5,482 bases of DNA from assembly GCA_937951395.1 (NCBI GenBank), contig CALFBV010000136.1, positions 1-5,482 on the forward strand, written 5' to 3'. Of this stretch, positions 1-5,482 are shown in pieces (positions within the stretch are counted from its first letter, which is position 1; the number at the start of each line of letters is the position of its first letter). This DNA comes from an uncultured Rubritalea sp. (GTDB taxonomy: Bacteria; Verrucomicrobiota; Verrucomicrobiia; Verrucomicrobiales; Akkermansiaceae). The translations under genes and the position numbers were made by a program. Under the pieces are notes generated by a model that was given only the letters and a program-made list of their open reading frames with translations, did not search any database and was not told the origin of the DNA.

Positions 1-419
1 AAGACGAGCATCTTAATCAAGCTCCAAACCTAGAGAGCGTCCCACTCAGACCGAACACCATCCGTGTTTTCATCAGTGATCTCCTTTTCCCTGGTGACGC
101 GAATCCTCTGATGCGTCATTTGACTCAACGTCAAGGTTCACTGATTATCTTGTGTCCATTCTCAGCCTCGGAAGCAAACCCTGAGTGGCAAGGAAACTAT
201 GAATTCATCGACGCAGAATCTAACAGCCGCCATCCACACCGTATCGAGCCCAGTGTACTACGCGATTACAAGAAGACCTACAACAAGCACTTTTCGCTCT
301 GGCACAATGCAGCCCTCAAGCACCAATCACCCCTAGCCCGCGTCCCATCAGACCTAAATCTCATGGAAGCACTCCAAGTGGACGCCATCAAATCTGGAGC
401 TTTAGAAATTTCCTTGTAA
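1..419 (+). CDS. DUF58-family protein, C-terminal end (partial)
   Basis: The reading frame is open from the window edge (first full codon at base 3) to TAA at 417-419, giving 138 residues of a protein whose start lies to the left. The segment opens with a hydrophobic strand ending in a Ser-Asp pair (IRVFISDLLFPGD), then a second strand (GSLIILCPF), a Glu-Ala and Pro-Glu-Trp-Gln-Gly turn, a short FIDAES strand, a basic DYKKTYNKHFSLWH helix and a final helix ending GALEISL. This order resembles the last part of DUF58 proteins, whose C-terminal half adopts a von Willebrand A-like fold and which act with MoxR-type ATPases, often at the cell envelope. A MoxR gene lies on the same strand at 2041-3024 but is not adjacent. 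Most of the protein, including any N-terminal membrane segments, is outside the window. The family call is from motif memory, so a related vWA-like protein is possible. No Shine-Dalgarno site or start codon can be judged. Confidence 0.7.
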   Translation, partial: DEHLNQAPNLESVPLRPNTIRVFISDLLFPGDANPLMRHLTQRQGSLIILCPFSASEANPEWQGNYEFIDAESNSRHPHRIEPSVLRDYKKTYNKHFSLWHNAALKHQSPLARVPSDLNLMEALQVDAIKSGALEISL

Positions 420-581
420 GGCAATCCTACTGACACAGCGTTCTATAGAATCAAGTTTAGCGATGAGGATACGGATGAAGATAGTCTCACTAATTGGGAA
501 GAAGAGCAGCTCGAAGGCTTTGCCCCCTCAATGACAACTCCTTCCCCGGCGAAGTCCCAGAGCCATCTAGCCATTTTTTGA
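420..581 (+). pseudogene. possible decayed fragment of a secreted protein with a DTDGDGLTDWEE-like motif
   Basis: Directly after the DUF58 stop, in the same frame, 53 codons stay open to TGA at 579-581 with no start codon before ATG at 531. The translation contains AFYRIKFSD followed by DTDEDSLTNWEEEQLEGF (about 438-521). From memory this matches a pattern common in large secreted verrucomicrobial proteins, FYR-x-x-x-x-D-x-DTDGDGLTDWEE-x-QLGFDP, an acidic calcium-binding-like turn often found near the start of DUF1800 and related exported proteins. Here both motif glycines are replaced by Glu and Ser. A run of five C (523-527) follows; moving to the frame one base earlier gives PLNDNSF, which would continue the expected GFDPLNDNS text, so a frameshift in the C run is plausible. 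With no start, no length and disturbed motif positions, this reads as a gene remnant rather than a working gene. It could also be chance, since the motif is short and acidic. Confidence 0.3.
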
Positions 582-601
582 CCATCCTTGGCTTTGGTTT
601 T

Positions 602-1009
602 CTAGTAGCCAAGAGAATACACCAGCTCCCACATTCTGCGGATACTCATGGGAATGGCTCCGAATACGGAAATCGTATCTAGTACAAAGCGATCGTTAGA
701 TGCCACCTCGACATCGAATTTCTCAGCATGCTGGGCCACTATCCTTTCTATCACAGCATCAGCAGTCTGATTCCTCCTGCTGTACATAACTAGAATGTCT
801 AGATCCTGCCGCATCAGAGCATCTAACTTCTGCCCTTTCCCGTCGAATACTAGCACTACATGGTAATCCGAAATATCCTGAAAATGGGTCAACTCACGGA
901 TCAACTCTAGCCGAGTCCTCCGAGCATGCTTCAAGTGCTCCTGAGACAAATGCGGAGTCGAAAAAATAGCGCTATGGCCATCAACTATAAGAACCTTGTC
1001 CATGTTCAT
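602..1009 (-). CDS. YacP-like NYN/PIN-fold domain protein, short form
   Basis: A 135-residue protein, read from ATG at 1009; a TTG at 1018 and a second ATG at 1003 are alternatives. No clear Shine-Dalgarno site decides between them, but relatives begin only a few residues before the VLIVDGHS strand, which favours 1009 or 1003. The motifs fit the YacP (DUF901) NYN family of PIN-fold proteins, whose member Rae1 in Bacillus is a ribosome-associated mRNA endonuclease: VDGHS with Asp10, VVLVFDG with Asp56, QTADAVIERIV with Asp84, and EVASNDR with Asp106, followed by a conserved FGA turn. These acidic residues would form the metal-binding nuclease site. Usual YacP proteins are about 170 residues; this one stops soon after FGAIPMSIRRMWEL, so the last helical part is shortened. 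The gene sits alone, convergent with the DUF58 gene, and is cut off from the basic-protein gene upstream by a terminator, so it probably has its own promoter. RNA cleavage is inferred from the family only. Confidence 0.78.
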   Translation of the reverse strand: MNMDKVLIVDGHSAIFSTPHLSQEHLKHARRTRLELIRELTHFQDISDYHVVLVFDGKGQKLDALMRQDLDILVMYSRRNQTADAVIERIVAQHAEKFDVEVASNDRFVLDTISVFGAIPMSIRRMWELVYSLGY

Positions 1010-1030
1010 GTAACTCAATCTAACAAAACG

Positions 1031-1040
1031 AGTCTAGACT
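1031..1040. repeat. 10-bp perfect palindrome AGTCTAGACT
   Basis: The ten bases are their own reverse complement and lie about 21 bp upstream of the ATG at 1009 of the NYN gene, between it and the terminator of the preceding minus-strand gene. The half-site AGTCT/AGACT also occurs in the terminator stem beside it. The position would suit an operator or part of the NYN leader, but a palindrome this short can arise by chance. Confidence 0.25.
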
Positions 1041-1046
1041 TAGGAT

Positions 1047-1086
1047 AAAAAAAAGCCAGTCTCACGCTGAGGCGATAAGACTGGCT
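1047..1086 (-). terminator. intrinsic terminator of the histone H1-like gene
   Basis: Bases 1054-1062 (AGCCAGTCT) pair perfectly with 1078-1086 (AGACTGGCT), and an inner CGC/GCG pairing (1065-1067 with 1072-1074) around a TGAG loop extends the structure. On the minus strand the stem is followed at once by eight T (A at 1047-1054 on the + strand), the classic rho-independent layout. It begins 27 bp past the stop codon of the basic-protein gene (1114-1116), so it should end that transcript and separate it from the NYN gene downstream. On the + strand the hairpin is not followed by a T run, so one-way action is expected. Confidence 0.9.
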
Positions 1087-1113
1087 CGGTAAATTATTTT
1101 AGAATGCAGAAGA

Positions 1114-1365
1114 TTACTTGTCGTCTTTTGCTTCTTTCTTAGCGGCTTTTTTAGCTGGTGCCTTTTTAGCAGCAGCCTTCTTTGCTGGTGCTTTTTTAGC
1201 AGCCTTCTTCGCAGCTGTTTTAGTGGCTGTCTTCTTAGCCGCCACTTTCTTAGCTGCTGGCTTGCTCTTCTTCACAGTCACAGTTGAGCTCGCTAATGCC
1301 TTCTTGCGACGTAGGTATTGCTTACGGCGCTTTCTCTTTAAAACTTTATTGTATTGTTGTCCCAT
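1114..1365 (-). CDS. small basic histone H1-like protein with a lysine/alanine/proline-rich tail
   Basis: An 83-residue protein if read from ATG at 1365 (MGQQYNK). ATG at 1377 would add MTLI; neither start has a convincing Shine-Dalgarno site. I prefer 1365 because related verrucomicrobial proteins, as I recall them, begin MGQQYNK. Residues 1-25 form a very basic head with several Lys-Arg clusters (KVLKRKRRKQYLRRKK). From about residue 32 the protein is low complexity, with repeated AKKA and KKAPA units and a short acidic-basic end (KKEAKDDK). Such tails resemble the C-terminal domain of eukaryotic histone H1 and bacterial H1-like proteins such as chlamydial Hc1, which bind and compact DNA; DNA binding in the nucleoid is therefore the likely role. 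RNA or ribosome binding is an alternative, since the head also resembles basic ribosomal extensions. The gene is monocistronic: a strong terminator follows it, and it is divergent from coaD across a 137-bp spacer. Confidence 0.75.
   Translation of the reverse strand: MGQQYNKVLKRKRRKQYLRRKKALASSTVTVKKSKPAAKKVAAKKTATKTAAKKAAKKAPAKKAAAKKAPAKKAAKKEAKDDK
1154..1213 (-). repeat. two imperfect 30-bp tandem units in the basic-protein gene
   Basis: Bases 1154-1183 and 1184-1213 both begin GCTGGTGC, continue with a T run and TTAGCAGC, and end in a CCTTCTT segment, with the second unit lacking one AGC. They encode the repeated AKKA-A-KKAPA part of the tail. Copy number here is likely to vary between strains by replication slippage while the frame is kept. 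Confidence 0.6.
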
Positions 1366-1377
1366 AATTAGTGTCAT

Positions 1378-1514
1378 GAGAACTAGGGATTTTCAAAAAT
1401 TTATCAAGAGCAAAATTAAGAAATAATCGCTTACTCGAAAGCTCCTGAGAAATTCGATAGTAAAGTTTCTAAAAAACCTGCTGACAAATCATCAAATATG
1501 GAGAATATACTTTT
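1378..1514. promoter_or_regulatory. divergent intergenic region between the basic-protein gene and coaD
   Basis: This 137-bp AT-rich spacer must hold the promoter of the minus-strand basic-protein gene and probably that of the + strand coaD cluster. I can see no sigma-70 pair with good spacing on either strand and no clear operator or open reading frame. The call rests on gene orientation alone. Confidence 0.5.
1500..1504 (+). promoter_or_regulatory. ribosome binding site of coaD (GGAGA)
   Basis: GGAGA ends 10 bp before the ATG at 1515. It is the only good Shine-Dalgarno match in front of any gene in the window, and it supports 1515 as the coaD start. The other starts (moxR, the AsmA-like gene and both minus-strand genes) lack one. 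Confidence 0.6.
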
Positions 1515-2000
1515 ATGCGCACCGCAGTATATGCAGGGTCATTTGACCCACCTACCAATGGTCACGTATGGATGATAGAACAAGGGCTAAAACTCTTCGA
1601 TCATCTTTATGTCGCTATCGGCTCTAACCCTTCTAAGAGTTATACATTTAACGTGGATGAGCGGCTCAAGATGCTCCGAGAGAGCTTACCCTCTTGTGAG
1701 CGCCTTACTATCTCACATTTTGATAACCGCTTTCTCGTTGACTATGCTAATGAAGTGGATGCCCACTATATCCTACGTGGGATTCGCTCGTCAAACGACT
1801 ACGAATATGAGCGTGTGATGCGCCACATTAATAGCGATATGGCTCCAGAGATCTCCACTTCATTTCTGATGCCTCCTAGAGACATCGCCGAGCTCTCATC
1901 AAGTATGGTCAAGAGCCTCATCGGACCTGATGGTTGGGAAAAGACTGTACGTAGGTATGTTCCGCCATTCGTGTTTGAGCAACTACAGCTCAAAAAATAA
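1515..2000 (+). CDS. coaD: phosphopantetheine adenylyltransferase (PPAT)
   Basis: A 161-residue cytoplasmic enzyme for the fourth step of coenzyme A synthesis: ATP plus 4'-phosphopantetheine gives dephospho-CoA and pyrophosphate. The nucleotidyltransferase signature [11 protein letters not shown] lies at residues 7-17, with Thr14 and the TxGH-type His17 that bind ATP phosphates. VAIGSNPSK (33-41) carries the conserved Lys41, [15 protein letters not shown] (85-99) carries Arg88 and Arg91 of the active site, [15 protein letters not shown] follows at 106-120, and the C-terminal SSSMVK motif (128-133) is the family's second ATP contact. Length matches the usual 155-165. The C-terminal part is unusual: in place of the short GGDVSxFVP loop there is [16 protein letters not shown], about three residues longer, so this is a divergent branch of the family. 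The start at 1515 has a GGAGA site. The gene leads a likely cluster with moxR, 40 bp downstream. Confidence 0.88.
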   Translation: MRTAVYAGSFDPPTNGHVWMIEQGLKLFDHLYVAIGSNPSKSYTFNVDERLKMLRESLPSCERLTISHFDNRFLVDYANEVDAHYILRGIRSSNDYEYERVMRHINSDMAPEISTSFLMPPRDIAELSSSMVKSLIGPDGWEKTVRRYVPPFVFEQLQLKK

Positions 2001-2040
2001 AAATCTAACTATTTCTCCTTTCAGACATCTATACCACTCT

Positions 2041-3024
2041 ATGAATCACGAAGAATTTGCCCAGCTAGTCCAAGACCAACACTCTTGGACGAAAAACCTC
2101 AAAACAGAAATGGCTAACGTCCTTGTAGGACAGGAAAATCTGGTAGATCGTCTCATCATCGGGCTACTCAGTAATGGCCACATCATCCTAGAAGGTGTCC
2201 CGGGACTTGCTAAGACCCTCGCTATCAACTCGCTCGCGGGATGTCTTGATACTGGATTCTCTAGAATTCAATTTACTCCAGACCTCTTACCCGCTGACCT
2301 TCTGGGCACGATGATTTACAATCCTCAGGAAATGTCATTTAGCCCAAAGCTTGGGCCTGTTTTCAGTAACCTTATCCTGGCTGATGAAATCAACCGTGCG
2401 CCTGCTAAAGTGCAATCTGCATTACTAGAAGCGATGCAAGAGCGGCAAGTCACCATCGGAGATACTTCTTATCCCCTACCCGATCCATTTTTAGTTCTCG
2501 CCACGCAGAACCCCATCGACCAGGAGGGAACCTATCAGCTGCCCGAAGCTCAGCTGGATAGATTCTTGCTCAAAGTACATGTAGATTACCCATCGAAACA
2601 GGAAGAACTTACTATATTGGAGCGCATGGCGACTTCTGCGAAAGTAGCTACTACGAAGAAAGTGGTCTCGGCTGATGAGGTGAAGCACTGCCGTGGGATA
2701 GTGAACAAAATTTATATCGATGCCGCGATCAAAGAATACATCGTGGAACTAGTACACTGCACTCGTAGGCCTGGGAAAATAGATTCGTCTCTAGCCCCCC
2801 TGATTCGCTCAGGGGCATCGCCTCGCGCCACCATCAACTTGGCTCTCGCTGCGAAGGCAAATGCCTTTATGGCAGGCAGATCTTTCGTCACACCACAGGA
2901 TGTCAAGGATCTAGCGCCTGACGTCTTCCGCCACCGTATTTTACTCAGCTATGAGGCAGAGGCGGAAAATGTAACCACTGATGAGATCATCCAGCGTATA
3001 TTGAAGCGCGTGGTTGTTCCATAA
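2041..3024 (+). CDS. MoxR-family AAA+ ATPase
   Basis: A 327-residue ATPase of the MoxR (AAA_3) group, chaperone-like ATPases that use ATP hydrolysis to act on partner proteins with DUF58 or von Willebrand A domains. Walker A is GVPGLAKT (residues 52-59), with Ala in place of the usual Gly before the Lys, as is normal in MoxR proteins. Walker B is LILADE (111-116), followed by the family stretch INRAPAKVQSALLEAMQER. Sensor 1 is ATQNP (Asn157) and is followed by EGTYQLPEAQLDRF with Arg174 as probable arginine finger; sensor 2 is SGASPRA (Arg262) in the helical lid. All catalytic residues are present and the length is typical. ATG at 2041 is chosen because MNHEEFAQLV starts the protein just before the usual first helix; in-frame codons upstream would overlap coaD. 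No Shine-Dalgarno site is visible. It ends with tandem stops, TAA TAG. Its usual DUF58 partner does not follow; instead an AsmA-like gene does. Confidence 0.93.
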   Translation: MNHEEFAQLVQDQHSWTKNLKTEMANVLVGQENLVDRLIIGLLSNGHIILEGVPGLAKTLAINSLAGCLDTGFSRIQFTPDLLPADLLGTMIYNPQEMSFSPKLGPVFSNLILADEINRAPAKVQSALLEAMQERQVTIGDTSYPLPDPFLVLATQNPIDQEGTYQLPEAQLDRFLLKVHVDYPSKQEELTILERMATSAKVATTKKVVSADEVKHCRGIVNKIYIDAAIKEYIVELVHCTRRPGKIDSSLAPLIRSGASPRATINLALAAKANAFMAGRSFVTPQDVKDLAPDVFRHRILLSYEAEAENVTTDEIIQRILKRVVVP

Positions 3025-3091
3025 TAGAGGTTAGAGATTGCAAAGTAGGCTGAGGATGATAGCTTGATGCAACCTTTCTTTCTTACCTCAA

Positions 3092-5482
3092 ATGTTCATT
3101 CGCCGCCTCATCATCAAACTCCGCATTACGCTGACTATCTTATTTGTCCTCGGAATGATGGCTGCGGCAGGTGGTTTGTTTTATCTCAACAGCACAGGAC
3201 TCAATAAAGAGATCCGTGATCATATTTCTAGCGAGTTAGAACGCCGAGGCATCTACGTTGAATTCGATAGCTTGAAATATCAGTTCAGTGACGGGTTAGT
3301 CGCGAAAAACGTCAGATTTTACGGAGATCCAGACCGTCACACTAAGCTCGCCTCACTCCCAGAAGTCTCCATTAATCTGGATAAAACCAAGCTTCTTAGA
3401 GGCATTCGCAAGATCAACAGCCTCTCACTAACTGGTGCTGACATAGATCTCCCGCTCAACCCTTACGAGCCGAATTCCACTAGGATGGAATTTAACAACA
3501 TCAATGCCAACATTGAGTTCCGTGATGCTGGCACCATCTCTACAAACCGCCTTACCGCTGAGTATATGGGCATCAATATCAAGCTAGCTGGCAATCTCTG
3601 GCAAGAGCTGGATAAAATAACTACTAAAACCTCACCAGAAGCTGCTAGAAAACGTGCTGAAAATTACAAGCGGTTCCTAGACTACCTAGATAACTGGAAA
3701 TGGGACGAAGAGGAGCCTCCAGACCTGAGCTTGTTTCTTGAGGGCGACATTAACTCTCCAGAAAAAATCAAAATTGAATTCGAACTCGTCGCAGCCAACC
3801 TAGACTACAAGGGTTACGCGCTTCGTGATGTGCATACTGTGGGTGACTTTAGCCATAACCTACTCACTGTAGACAGCCTCTATTTCTTGAATGAAGACCA
3901 AGAAGCACACGTTGAGATGGACTATGATTTCACTATCAGGGACGGAAGATTTCACGTTGAAAGCGACATCCAAATCCAGAAATTCGTGAGCACATTTTTT
4001 AACCGGGAACTCTTCAAGGGCTTCAACATAACAGGCGAATCCGAGATGGATGTGAAAGGTTCCTTCAAGCTCCCGAGCAAGAAACAAGATACCGAATTTG
4101 CGAACATTCTACCCTCTTTTATCAATCCCTTTGCCGAGCTAGAAATCAAGGCCGTAGGAAATGCTAAACTCACATCCTACGAGTATCTAGGATCTAAGTT
4201 CGACTCTTTCAGCTCTGACTTCTCATGGAATAATGGCGATATCTATCTGGATAAACTCATGATGAAAAGCCCAGATGGTTATCTGCGAGGCAGACTACTA
4301 ATCAAAAATAAAATCATCACATATGACACCGAGTCGACCTTACCCAAGCGAGCCTTCCTTCCCTTCATAAAAAAAGGAGGCAAAATAGAAACCATCATCG
4401 AACAGATAAAACTAGATCCAGGCTCAAAGATCTTCTGCAAATCTGAAGGAACTATCAACGCTAACGACCTTACTGACTGGGTATCCAATGGTGAACTAAA
4501 CATCACAAAACTCACATACAACGGACTATATACTGATTCATTTAACTCTAAATTCCGTTGGATGGACGGCTCCCTGACAGGCAGAGTAACGCTTAAAAGC
4601 TCTCGTTTTAAAGAATTCACATTCCAGCAGCTAGATTCTTCTATCCTATGGGAAAATGAGGCGCTCACTGCCAAAATCAACCTCACTAAACCAGCGCTCA
4701 AAGGTTCGCCCTTAGATTCATTTAAGACAGATATCAATTTCCAGAATAAGCAGCTTAAGTTGACTAACATTGAAGGCAGCCATCCATCCGGCAAACTCAC
4801 TGGAAATTTCTACACAAGTGATAATTATTACCACTTCGATCTCGTCTCAACGATGAATCCCTATGTCTTGATGCCTTTTATTCAAAACCAGAAAACAGTA
4901 AAATTCATATCCCAAGCTAGCATCGATGAAAAATCTAAGAGTTACATTTCAGCGCGCGGCAAACTAAACCGCACTGACAAGTATGACTGGGAGTCAGAAG
5001 GAGAAGCTACTTTCACCGAACTCTCCTTTAATGGAGTGCCCCTCCACTCCATCAAGACTGACTACAAACTAAACCCCAAAGGGCTTCTAGCCACAGACAG
5101 CCGCTTAGTTTTCAACTACCAAAACTACTCCCTCTTCAAGCTCTTCAAAGGGTCCGCTAAAGGTGAAGTCTCTGTAGCTAAAACCTACATTGACAATGAG
5201 GCTAAGACTGCAACTGTAGAAGGCGTGAAAGGACGCGCGCATCCAGCTCCTATCGCTAGGATGTTTCATTCTGAATGCGCAGATCATCTAGATGAATACC
5301 AATTTCAGAACATTCCTACCCTTGTTGCATCTGGAGTTTTTGACATTACGCCGAGGGCTCTGAAAGACCAAAAACTGGATTTCAAGTGTGACATCTCATG
5401 CCCTGGGTTCAACACAAGATACCTGTTCTTAGACGGCAACCTAGAACTCAAGAATTTCGCCGCAAGTATCCAGACCATAAAG
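3092..5482 (+). CDS. large AsmA-like single-anchor envelope protein (partial, runs off the right edge)
   Basis: The frame from ATG at 3092 is open for 797 codons to the last base of the window, so only the C-terminal end is missing. The N-terminus is a basic stretch (MFIRRLIIKLR) followed by one hydrophobic helix at about residues 12-32 with no signal peptidase site, suggesting an inner-membrane anchor with the rest in the periplasm. After it come GLNKEIRDHISSELERRG and GLVAKNVRFYG (68-78), typical of the opening of AsmA/TamB-like proteins, which are long beta-rich bridges linked to lipid transport and outer-membrane assembly. The rest is a long chain of short alternating strands with repeated G-x-L and N-x-x-L turns and no enzyme motif. 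Near 733-750 an HLDEYQF-x-NIPT-x-VASG segment resembles one I recall from verrucomicrobial and planctomycetal AsmA-like proteins. The gene follows moxR by 67 bp without a clear terminator, so co-transcription is likely. The start lacks a Shine-Dalgarno site. The exact subfamily is uncertain. Confidence 0.7.
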   Translation, partial: MFIRRLIIKLRITLTILFVLGMMAAAGGLFYLNSTGLNKEIRDHISSELERRGIYVEFDSLKYQFSDGLVAKNVRFYGDPDRHTKLASLPEVSINLDKTKLLRGIRKINSLSLTGADIDLPLNPYEPNSTRMEFNNINANIEFRDAGTISTNRLTAEYMGINIKLAGNLWQELDKITTKTSPEAARKRAENYKRFLDYLDNWKWDEEEPPDLSLFLEGDINSPEKIKIEFELVAANLDYKGYALRDVHTVGDFSHNLLTVDSLYFLNEDQEAHVEMDYDFTIRDGRFHVESDIQIQKFVSTFFNRELFKGFNITGESEMDVKGSFKLPSKKQDTEFANILPSFINPFAELEIKAVGNAKLTSYEYLGSKFDSFSSDFSWNNGDIYLDKLMMKSPDGYLRGRLLIKNKIITYDTESTLPKRAFLPFIKKGGKIETIIEQIKLDPGSKIFCKSEGTINANDLTDWVSNGELNITKLTYNGLYTDSFNSKFRWMDGSLTGRVTLKSSRFKEFTFQQLDSSILWENEALTAKINLTKPALKGSPLDSFKTDINFQNKQLKLTNIEGSHPSGKLTGNFYTSDNYYHFDLVSTMNPYVLMPFIQNQKTVKFISQASIDEKSKSYISARGKLNRTDKYDWESEGEATFTELSFNGVPLHSIKTDYKLNPKGLLATDSRLVFNYQNYSLFKLFKGSAKGEVSVAKTYIDNEAKTATVEGVKGRAHPAPIARMFHSECADHLDEYQFQNIPTLVASGVFDITPRALKDQKLDFKCDISCPGFNTRYLFLDGNLELKNFAASIQTIK

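Noticed and set aside
494..682. 62-codon + strand frame starting MGRRAARR
   Set aside because: It overlaps the end of the NYN gene on the other strand and has no ribosome binding site. Only the part just after 523 may be meaningful, as the shifted continuation of the relic.
1118..1426. Open + strand frame of 102 residues rich in Ala, Phe and Leu, looking like a membrane protein
   Set aside because: It is the complement of the lysine/alanine-rich basic-protein gene: AAG and GCT codons read backwards give Leu/Phe and Ser/Ala. The minus-strand gene has a recognisable head and a matching terminator.
1481..1511. CTGACA and TATACT as a coaD promoter
   Set aside because: The 19-bp spacing is long and the start of transcription would fall at or past the ATG at 1515, which conflicts with the GGAGA ribosome binding site.
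1930..2040. Possible N-terminal extension of MoxR overlapping coaD
   Set aside because: The extension would add 37 residues outside the family's usual start and overlap coaD by about 70 bp; ATG at 2041 gives a normal-length MoxR.
3027..3089. Nested dyads GAGGT...ACCTC and TTGCA...TGCAA between moxR and the AsmA-like gene
   Set aside because: The arms are only five bases each, unevenly spaced and not followed by a T run at the right place, so neither a terminator nor an operator is supported.
4279..4800. Open minus-strand frame of 173 residues
   Set aside because: It lies wholly inside the 797-codon AsmA-like frame, has no recognisable motif and is a by-product of that gene's codon use.

Overview
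The window looks like a chromosomal housekeeping region of a member of the Verrucomicrobiota, possibly a Rubritalea-like marine lineage. The pointers are a small basic protein opening MGQQYNK with a lysine/alanine/proline tail, a large single-anchor AsmA-like envelope protein, a short YacP-like NYN protein, a DUF58 plus MoxR pair of genes, moderate GC and mostly absent Shine-Dalgarno sites. This placement rests on recalled family resemblance, not on a search.

Layout from left to right. Bases 1-419 are the C-terminal end of a DUF58-type protein on the + strand, cut by the left edge. Bases 420-601 hold no intact gene, but the frame directly after the DUF58 stop reads like a decayed piece of a secreted verrucomicrobial protein (DTDGDGLTDWEE-type motif). 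On the minus strand, 602-1009 encode a small YacP-like NYN/PIN-fold protein. Upstream of it lie a short palindrome and a strong intrinsic terminator (1047-1086) that belongs to the next minus-strand gene, the histone H1-like basic protein at 1114-1365.

A 137-bp divergent spacer separates that gene from a + strand cluster: coaD (phosphopantetheine adenylyltransferase, 1515-2000), a MoxR-family AAA+ ATPase (2041-3024) and an AsmA-like protein that starts at 3092 and is still open at the right edge after 797 codons. The gaps of 40 and 67 bp, and the lack of a visible terminator in them, fit co-transcription of these three genes.

MoxR ATPases normally work with DUF58 and von Willebrand A-type partners encoded next door. 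Here the DUF58 end and the moxR gene lie on the same strand but are separated by about 1.6 kb containing two minus-strand genes, coaD and the possible relic. That is the most notable context feature. I see no mobile element, CRISPR array, tRNA or rRNA, and no convincing new multi-gene system; the best leads are the relic after the DUF58 gene and the split MoxR/DUF58 arrangement.
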